This document shows positions 5,463 to 5,485 of a DNA stretch of 5,485 bases, piece after piece. A program made the position numbers and the translations under genes. Every line of letters starts with the position of its first letter. Position 1 is the stretch's first letter. The notes beneath the pieces were generated by a model, which had not been told where the DNA came from, made no database searches, and saw only the letters and a list, made by a program, of their open reading frames with translations. The stretch comes from SFLA01 sp045533895 (GTDB lineage: Bacteria > Bacillota > Clostridia > Oscillospirales > CAG-382), in NCBI GenBank assembly GCA_045533895.1, contig JAZSIT010000115.1:1-5485 (forward strand), in the 5' to 3' direction.

Positions 5463-5485
5463 TATTGGGAAGAGGTGGCTAAATA

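Overview
The window looks like a piece of a Bacillota chromosome, most likely an uncultured member of the Clostridia. This rests on consensus sigma-A-type promoters (TTGACT, 17 bp, TATAAT), AGGAG-type ribosome binding sites, secreted proteins with Lys-Lys signal peptides and a C-terminal membrane anchor ending in four lysines, and a Clostridia/Thermotogae-type pair of FAD oxidoreductases. The taxonomic placement is inference. All four protein genes are on the minus strand and cover nearly the whole window; the longest gene-free stretch is about 175 bp.

Right-hand edge (about 5310-5485): a divergent control region. A minus-strand promoter drives the first surface-protein gene. About 57 bp away, a plus-strand promoter points out of the window toward a gene whose start is not included. 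The DNA between them carries several TTTGTAAC / TTACAAA half-sites arranged as overlapping dyads, one matching the TACA-NN-TGTA pattern of BlaI/MecI/CopY-type operators.

Middle (2477-5309): two tandem paralogous genes for secreted, membrane-anchored surface proteins of 451 and 437 residues. Both have a signal peptide, a discoidin-like beta domain, a second conserved domain I cannot name, an acidic Ser/Glu/Asp-rich stalk, a PSTGD motif, a Val/Ile-rich transmembrane helix and a KKKK tail. Each has its own promoter. The two promoters are so alike that they were probably duplicated with the genes. A clean intrinsic terminator separates the two units.

Left (1-2366): a translationally coupled pair of FAD enzymes. 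The first is a GlpA/LhgO-like oxidoreductase with a C-terminal BFD-type [2Fe-2S] domain. The second is a pyridine-nucleotide-disulfide-type oxidoreductase, cut off by the window edge after 319 residues. In related bacteria such a pair, usually followed by a DUF1667 gene, is associated with anaerobic glycerol-3-phosphate oxidation. I see no convincing promoter of their own in the 110 bp upstream, which instead holds a very strong hairpin without a U-tract. They may be read through from the surface-protein gene, or use a promoter I do not recognise.

The enzymes are ordinary. The least explained part is the pair of paralogous surface proteins with their co-duplicated promoters and the operator-like divergent region beside them.
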